Shown piece after piece: positions 5,925-10,600 of a stretch of DNA of 10,600 nt (position 1 is its first letter; every line of letters starts with the position of its first letter). The position numbers and the translations under genes were made by a program. This DNA comes from Desulfobacterales bacterium. Lineage in GTDB: Bacteria > Desulfobacterota > Desulfobacteria > Desulfobacterales > C00003106. The notes beneath the pieces are model-generated. The model made no database searches. It was not told the origin of the DNA and saw only the letters and a program-made list of their open reading frames with translations. Location of the stretch: NCBI GenBank assembly GCA_030594505.1, contig JAUVFC010000039.1, positions 1 to 10,600 on the forward strand, given 5' to 3'.

Positions 5925-8432
5925 GTGTCAAAACCAGTGCTTATTGTTGAATCTGCATCAAAGGAAGCAAGCATTCACGATCAATGGAATGAAGAACTAA
6001 TAACACTTATTGTAGATTCAATCCCTATCAAGGTTTCACCACAGCCGGACAGTAAGGACAAAACAAAAGTCGAATTTTCTTTTACACCCTTCCCATCCTC
6101 TCAAAAATTTATTGACGACCTCCTTTCTCTTTTGGATAGAGATATATATCTTGCATTTGATAACAATGAACGAGGAGAATACTGGTCATGGATGATCAGT
6201 GAATTTATCAATACAAAAACAGAAGGGAAGAATAAACTAAAACGACTTCGTCTTACCGAGCTGACAAGGGATAACATTCAAAGGAATTTAAAATCACCGG
6301 ATAATATCCAGTATGGTAAAGCCTTGGCCTGTCAAGTCAGGACTATATTCGACCATTTCCTCATCAAGCACATTGAACGACTCATTGGAACAAAAATTGG
6401 GATCCAGGGGCTTCCCCTTGATCTTGCCACAATTATTATCATCTTTTTTCTGACCGAGAGAGAAGACGAAATAAAAAACTTTTCTCCGGCAAATAAATGG
6501 CAAATTACAGCCCGGGTTACAGCGCCAAATGGTAATATCACGGCGAAATTGAAGATTGCCCATGGTATTACTGAAAACGGTCTGATAAAAAACAAGGAAG
6601 ATGTCCATTCCATACTTTCCATGTTGAAGCAAAACACTTTTTCGGTCAAATCGATTAGTCAGACTCCCCGGACCTTTTATCCCCCTAAGCCGTTTAACAC
6701 GCTCGACCTCATACAAGAAGCATATCTACTGTTAGGGATGGATACTGAGAAGACTCTGGAATCGATCAAACAGCTTTTTTACGGAGCAAAAATAAACGGT
6801 CAACATAAAGGCCTCATCTCTTTTTATTCTACCCTGGAAAACGATCTGCCGGAAAATCTCGCAGCATCGCTGCGACAATCTGTTGTTAAAATAAAAGGAG
6901 AATCAGCATTAGGACATGGACATGACCCTATCTCAAGCGATCAGATACCCATTATTCCGCTCATCCCTGATCTTTCCCCGGAAGAGGCGGGAAGATTCTT
7001 TCCGAAAGAGGGGGCGGATCTTTATGAACTCATACGCGCTCGAGCATTGGCCAGTCAAATGATACCGGCAGAAGGTGAAAAAATAGAGGTAACTTTTCAG
7101 GAAGATGGCGGATGTACATTTACCGCTGAAGCGGATGTAATCAAAGTGAAAGGATACATGGAAGTGTATCAGGGAACGCTTGAAAAAAATTTGTTAACCC
7201 CCTCTCCTTTGGTAGATCTAAAAGAAGGATTAAAATTTAAATCCACAAAAGTTATTCCTCAACAAACAAGTGGGATTGCTCCCGAATATTATACGATGGA
7301 AACCCTCTTTTCTGATATGGCTGAAATGGGATTTGACATGAATGATAATGCCATAACCATTTTGAAAAATATGTTACAAAAAGGGTACCTGGAAATATCA
7401 GAAGAAGGAAATTTGAGACCATTGGAAAATTCCACAAAAATAACGACAGGGCTCGACCGTGCCTTTCCAAAGATGAGCGGATTAAACTTGATTGCTTACA
7501 TAGTTCAGACAATGGACGAGGCCATTTCCGGGCGCAAGGACTTAATGTGGTCGATAGAACAATTCAACCAAACCCTGACGATGCATGGCAGAGTCTTAGT
7601 TAAATCCAAGGCTCCGGAGGCGCCCGAAGAAGTTGCTCCTCAAACTCCTGCTCCGACCGTGATCGCAAGACCTGACGAAACCGGTGTCGAGGAAGAACCC
7701 CTGGAAGAACCACTGGAAGAAAAAGAAGCTGTTGCAGAAGAGCCTCAAAAATGCCCCGAATGCGGATCAGAACTGAATCTCAAATTTGGACGATTCGGCC
7801 CGTTTTATGGTTGCTCTGCTTTTCCGGAATGTCGTTTTACCAAAAAGGCCGAAGATGCAAAGGACCGGATTGAGGCCGAGAAAAGGACTTGTGCGGAATG
7901 TGGCATGGCCATGCAATTAAAGCGCGGCAGGTTTGGATTGTTTTGGGCCTGCACCGGTTATCCCCAATGCCGTCATACCGAACCGTACGAAGAAAAACAG
8001 ACTCTGGACATGGATTGTCCTGTATGCACCATGGGGAAGGTGTTGAGCAGACGCAGCAAAATCGGGAAAAGATTTTATGTATGCTCAGACAAAGAATGCG
8101 AATTCATCGCATGGTCGCAGCCGTATGCCATACCCTGTCCGGCGTGTGGACATCCTTTCCTGACGGAAAAGAAAAACGCAAAGGGAATAATCTCTCTTAA
8201 CTGTCCAAAATCGGGTTGTAAACATCAGCAATCCCTGCCTGAAGAACTGGCCCAAAAAATCGCAAAAAAAGAAAGCTCTAAAGCAAGTACAACAAAAAAA
8301 CGTAAAGCAGGCACAACAAAAAAACGTAAAGCAGGTACAACAAAAAAACGTAAAGCAGGCACAACAAAAAAAGGCGTTCGTACCCGATCCAAGAAAAAGA
8401 GCCCCAAACGGTCATCTAAAAAAGCTAAATAA
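5925..8432 (+). CDS. Type IA DNA topoisomerase I homologue, predicted catalytically inactive
   Basis: The 835 residues follow the bacterial TopA layout: Toprim-like domain (about 4-98), central topoisomerase domain (about 105-560), an acidic Pro/Glu linker (560-607), four C4 zinc ribbons (cysteines 610/613/630/636, 656/659/676/682, 698/701/720/725, 738/741/760/765) and a Lys-rich tail. Anchors to E. coli TopA include VESASK for VESPAK, TEREDEIKNF for VEREREIKAF and ADLYELIRARALASQMIPA for QKLYQLIWRQFVACQMTPA. Catalytic positions have diverged: D79 matches D111, but N81 and R83 replace D113 and E115; F300 replaces Tyr319 (a Tyr follows at 301) and S302 replaces Arg321; DQIPIIP stands for HEAIRP, DMNDNA for GRPSTY, and GHIRDLP is missing. 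The long intact frame argues against a pseudogene. GTG start with GAGGAG (5913-5918) six bases upstream. Inferred to be a non-relaxing DNA-binding or regulatory paralogue; a true TopA should exist elsewhere. Confidence 0.85.
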   Translation: MSKPVLIVESASKEASIHDQWNEELITLIVDSIPIKVSPQPDSKDKTKVEFSFTPFPSSQKFIDDLLSLLDRDIYLAFDNNERGEYWSWMISEFINTKTEGKNKLKRLRLTELTRDNIQRNLKSPDNIQYGKALACQVRTIFDHFLIKHIERLIGTKIGIQGLPLDLATIIIIFFLTEREDEIKNFSPANKWQITARVTAPNGNITAKLKIAHGITENGLIKNKEDVHSILSMLKQNTFSVKSISQTPRTFYPPKPFNTLDLIQEAYLLLGMDTEKTLESIKQLFYGAKINGQHKGLISFYSTLENDLPENLAASLRQSVVKIKGESALGHGHDPISSDQIPIIPLIPDLSPEEAGRFFPKEGADLYELIRARALASQMIPAEGEKIEVTFQEDGGCTFTAEADVIKVKGYMEVYQGTLEKNLLTPSPLVDLKEGLKFKSTKVIPQQTSGIAPEYYTMETLFSDMAEMGFDMNDNAITILKNMLQKGYLEISEEGNLRPLENSTKITTGLDRAFPKMSGLNLIAYIVQTMDEAISGRKDLMWSIEQFNQTLTMHGRVLVKSKAPEAPEEVAPQTPAPTVIARPDETGVEEEPLEEPLEEKEAVAEEPQKCPECGSELNLKFGRFGPFYGCSAFPECRFTKKAEDAKDRIEAEKRTCAECGMAMQLKRGRFGLFWACTGYPQCRHTEPYEEKQTLDMDCPVCTMGKVLSRRSKIGKRFYVCSDKECEFIAWSQPYAIPCPACGHPFLTEKKNAKGIISLNCPKSGCKHQQSLPEELAQKIAKKESSKASTTKKRKAGTTKKRKAGTTKKRKAGTTKKGVRTRSKKKSPKRSSKKAK
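8280..8375 (+). repeat. 24-bp tandem repeat in the Lys-rich tail
   Basis: Four in-frame 24-base units encode KASTTKKR, KAGTTKKR, KAGTTKKR and KAGTTKKG (residues 786-817 of the topoisomerase homologue). A further basic stretch ends in SPKRSSKKAK. Such tails bind DNA non-specifically. The near-identical units suggest copy number can change by slippage. Confidence 0.92.
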
Positions 8433-8446
8433 AAAGACGCTCTTTT
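8432..8446. terminator. Small AT-rich hairpin between convergent genes
   Basis: AAAAGA (8432-8437) and TCTTTT (8441-8446) form a 6-bp stem with a CGC loop directly after the topoisomerase-like stop. The convergent response regulator gene ends 14 bases away. The run of A/T on each side could allow weak termination in both directions, but the stem is poor. Confidence 0.25.
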
Positions 8447-8459
8447 CTCTCAATATAAA

Positions 8460-8909
8460 TTAAAATCTTGCCACACTTTCGGCAAATGCCGGATCTCGGA
8501 GTACTCTTTTGGCAAATTTCAGGTATTTTGTCACGATCGCTCTGATCGCAAGTTGTAATGCATAAGGTTTGATCGGCTTTTCTAATAAATAGGTAATGTC
8601 CGAAGCCACGCACATGTTCACCACATCATCGCTGGCATTGCCGGTAATGATGATCGTGTCATCATGAGCCATGGGGAATTTGTCCGCAATGGTATCAAGA
8701 AAGAAAAATCCACTTTTCCCGCCCAGAAATACATCTAGTACGAAAATTGCAACTCCGCTGTCGCTATTCCGGCAATATGCCGTAGCCTCATCGGCATCAG
8801 TAAACGCAAATACGTCACCCCATGTATAGAACCTTTTAATAATTTCTGCAATCACTTCGCATACCGCCGGATCATCATCAACGACAATAATATCCAACCC
8901 GTCGACCAT
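8460..8909 (-). CDS. Single-domain response regulator (receiver only)
   Basis: This 149-residue CheY-like protein consists of one receiver domain. The acidic pocket (D11-D13), the phosphoacceptor D59 at the end of strand 3, T89 in IIITG and K111 in EKPIKP are all present, so it should accept phosphate from a histidine kinase or phosphotransfer protein. After residue 125 only a short helical tail follows, with no DNA-binding, GGDEF or other output domain. An AAGGAGG ribosome-binding site (complement of 8919-8925) sits nine bases upstream of the ATG. No kinase gene is adjacent, so the partner is encoded elsewhere. It lies downstream of glgA on the same strand, separated by the hairpin array at 8930-9004, and converges on the topoisomerase homologue with 27 bases between. 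Confidence 0.9.
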   Translation of the reverse strand: MVDGLDIIVVDDDPAVCEVIAEIIKRFYTWGDVFAFTDADEATAYCRNSDSGVAIFVLDVFLGGKSGFFFLDTIADKFPMAHDDTIIITGNASDDVVNMCVASDITYLLEKPIKPYALQLAIRAIVTKYLKFAKRVLRDPAFAESVARF

Positions 8910-8929
8910 ACTATTTTCCCTCCTTTTTT

Positions 8930-9009
8930 AGCGTAGAGCATAGAGTGTTATCCTTTTTTACTCTCCGCTCTTCGCTCTCAGCTCTCCGCTCTATGCTCTC
9001 CGCTCATTC
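8930..9009. repeat. Heptamer array forming a long hairpin between glgA and the regulator gene
   Basis: Three left words (AGCGTAG, AGCATAG, AGTGTTA) and seven right words (CTCTCCG, CTCTTCG, CTCTCAG, CTCTCCG, CTCTATG, CTCTCCG, CTCATTC) flank a short T-rich centre. Bases 8930-8945 pair with 8989-9004 at 15 of 16 positions. The last word contains the glgA stop codon, and the left arm ends five bases from the regulator's ribosome-binding site. In the leftward transcript the stem is followed by A-rich sequence, so it is not a classical rho-independent terminator. Confidence 0.9.
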
Positions 9010-10470
9010 ACTGATGTAATTGTAAATATTCAAATAATGCCCTCCGGGATAATTCCAGGAATAATCGTATCGCATCCCATTGACCATCAGATCTCGAAAA
9101 TATTGAGGATGGCTGTACCACATACCGATAGCCCGGTGCAAAGCAGATTCCAGCCCCTCATCATTAAAGTCATTAAACACATAACCGTTACGCTCATGAT
9201 AAGGCTTCCAAGCATAATCCGCATCAAAGACAGTGCTTGCCAATCCGCCGGTATTTCGAACAATGGGGACGGTTCCATACTTCATGGCAATCATCTGAGT
9301 CAGACCGCATGGTTCATAAGCGCTTGGGACAACGATCATGTCTGCGCCTCCATAGATCATATGGGCCAACTCTTCGCTGTATCCGATTTCAAGGTGGCAG
9401 TCCGGATTATCATTCAAGAAATGTTTGAGCCCCCAAAAATCATTATTGATGTCTCCGTTGGGACTCGATCCCAACAAGACAAACTGGCATCCGTTTGCAA
9501 GGGAGTAAAAGATCGCATGTCGTATCAATCCAACCCCTTTTTGATCATCCAGGCGACTTATAACAGCGACGATCGGTTTCAGTCCGTCTCCCAAAAAGAA
9601 CCTGTGACGAAGCGCCTCCTTATTCTTATACTTATCGTCTATGGTGTCGGTCGTGTATTGACATGCCATATGTGGATCGATTGCAGGATTCCATACATCA
9701 TAATCAACACCGTTCATGACCCCCCCAAATTTCAGGCCGTGCACATAAAGGGTATGTTGGAGTCCGCAACCGAGATCCGAATATTTTATCTCATCGGCAT
9801 ACTTGGGAGAAACCGTCGTGGCAAAGTTGGAGTAGACAATTCCACCTTTCATCAGGTTTACGGCGCCGTGGTTGAAGTTGTCCTGTAGTCTTTCCTGGTT
9901 CATGTAGTGTCCAGGATTAAGGCCGACCTGCCGAAGAATATGTTCGCCCGTCACCCCCTGGTGTCTCAAGTTGTGCAAGGTATAGCAGACCCTGGGATGG
10001 GTCATCCCTAAATGATTATATGTCTCATACAGTAGTACCGGGACCAGCCCTGTCTGCCAGTCATGGCAGTGGATAACCTCAGGGTGTTTATTCGCCTTTA
10101 GCATGAACTCCAGTGCGGCCCTACAAAAGAACGCAAACCGCTCCGGATCGTCACGATGTCCGTAAAACAGACCACGGTTGAAAAAGTTCTTGTAAGAATG
10201 GTCCTCAATAAAAAAGCATTTCAGACCGTCTACAAAGCCAAAATATACGTCGCAGTGAAACCACTGATCATGGTAAGGGACCCGGAGATCACAATATGAC
10301 TTCTCCAACCCACAGATTCGATCATACCGCATGCAGTCATATTTGGGGAGAATGATCTCCACATCATTTCCCCGCAACTGAAGTTCACGGGAGAGCCCCT
10401 GAACAACATCTCCCATACCGCCAACCTTTGCAACCGGCGCGCACTCCGGGGTGATCATTACGATATACAT
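9004..10470 (-). CDS. glgA: Glycogen (starch) synthase, ADP-glucose type
   Basis: This GT5-family glycosyltransferase extends alpha-1,4-glucan chains from a nucleotide-sugar donor. Residue numbers here count from the upstream ATG at 10507-10509. The N-terminal donor loop KVGGMGDV is at 28-35, HCHDWQTGL at 147-155, GVMNGVDYDVWNP at 263-275, SRLDDQKG at 318-325 and the catalytic EPCGLTQ at 399-405. Length (488 residues from the preferred start) is normal. I place the start at 10470, because MYIVMITPECAPVAKVGG matches how the family begins. A GGAG lies 12 bases upstream, while the earlier ATG sits inside an 8-base repeat array without a ribosome-binding site. The KFGGVMNGVDYDVWNP region recalls the cyanobacterial-type synthases, from memory only. 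No other glycogen gene is in the window. The response regulator lies downstream on the same strand. Confidence 0.95.
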   Translation of the reverse strand: MYIVMITPECAPVAKVGGMGDVVQGLSRELQLRGNDVEIILPKYDCMRYDRICGLEKSYCDLRVPYHDQWFHCDVYFGFVDGLKCFFIEDHSYKNFFNRGLFYGHRDDPERFAFFCRAALEFMLKANKHPEVIHCHDWQTGLVPVLLYETYNHLGMTHPRVCYTLHNLRHQGVTGEHILRQVGLNPGHYMNQERLQDNFNHGAVNLMKGGIVYSNFATTVSPKYADEIKYSDLGCGLQHTLYVHGLKFGGVMNGVDYDVWNPAIDPHMACQYTTDTIDDKYKNKEALRHRFFLGDGLKPIVAVISRLDDQKGVGLIRHAIFYSLANGCQFVLLGSSPNGDINNDFWGLKHFLNDNPDCHLEIGYSEELAHMIYGGADMIVVPSAYEPCGLTQMIAMKYGTVPIVRNTGGLASTVFDADYAWKPYHERNGYVFNDFNDEGLESALHRAIGMWYSHPQYFRDLMVNGMRYDYSWNYPGGHYLNIYNYISE

Positions 10471-10491
10471 TTTGTTATGTCGCTCCGCTCC

Positions 10492-10590
10492 AATGCCGAA
10501 TTTAGACATTTAGGGATTTAGGGATTATGGGATTAAAAAGGCAAACATCCTTCAATTCGGCATTCCTAAATTCCCAAATTCCCCAATTTA
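10492..10590. repeat. Octamer array and inverted repeat upstream of glgA
   Basis: Left words of 8 bases (ATTTAGGG twice, ATTATGGG; 10508-10531) face right words ATTCCTAA, ATTCCCAA and ATTCCCCA (10562-10585). An 11-bp perfect inverted repeat, AATGCCGAATT (10492-10502) and its complement (10554-10564), encloses the left words. The unit length is 8, not 7 as in the other arrays. Any glgA promoter must lie in or beyond this array; I see no convincing one. Confidence 0.8.
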
Positions 10591-10600
10591 CTTTCAATTC

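Noticed and set aside
5925..8432. Decaying pseudogene of topA
   Set aside because: There is no frameshift or stop in 835 codons, all sixteen zinc-ribbon cysteines are kept, and the start has a good GAGGAG site; loss is confined to catalytic motifs.
8930..9009. Rho-independent terminator of glgA
   Set aside because: The stem is strong but the leftward transcript continues into A-rich, not U-rich, sequence, and the loop is long.
9037..9888. Rightward open frame of 283 codons
   Set aside because: It is antisense to glgA, whose motifs cover the region. The translation shows no domain and no ribosome-binding site stands out.

Overview
The window holds seven protein genes and looks like ordinary chromosome of a Gram-negative, probably Desulfobacterota (deltaproteobacterial) bacterium. 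That placement is an inference. It rests on moderate GC content, an Mrp/M16/DUF502 cluster, a stand-alone receiver protein, a PilZ protein and repeat-rich short intergenic spacers. I see no rRNA, tRNA, CRISPR array, transposase or integrase.

Left block (1-4534, all leftward): an Mrp/NBP35-type P-loop ATPase, an exported two-lobed M16 metallopeptidase, and a two-helix DUF502 membrane protein. The last two are only 22 bases apart and probably cotranscribed. Middle block (about 4535-8432, rightward): a 473-base divergent spacer with a near-consensus sigma-70 promoter, a receiver-like/PilZ protein ending at a clear intrinsic terminator, then an 835-residue protein with the full architecture of type IA DNA topoisomerase I. 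Right block (8460-10600, leftward): a single-domain response regulator and, upstream of it, a GlgA glycogen synthase.

The most interesting object is the topoisomerase I homologue. Its fold-level similarity, its four four-cysteine zinc ribbons and its lysine-rich tail are intact, but nearly every catalytic signature of type IA topoisomerases has been replaced: two of three Toprim acidic residues, the active-site tyrosine and its arginine, the HEAIRP motif, the GHIRDLP motif and the GRPSTY motif. It reads as a maintained pseudo-topoisomerase, possibly a DNA-binding or regulatory protein.

The second theme is the spacers. Every leftward gene junction carries an array of degenerate 7-base (once 8-base) words. 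Each array uses its own word, and several fold into long imperfect hairpins. The arrays reach into coding sequence: they encode the last six codons plus stop of the M16 gene, overlap the glgA stop, and supply a spurious upstream ATG for glgA. The rightward PilZ/pseudo-topoisomerase block has no such arrays and is visibly more AT-rich, so it may have a different history from its flanks.
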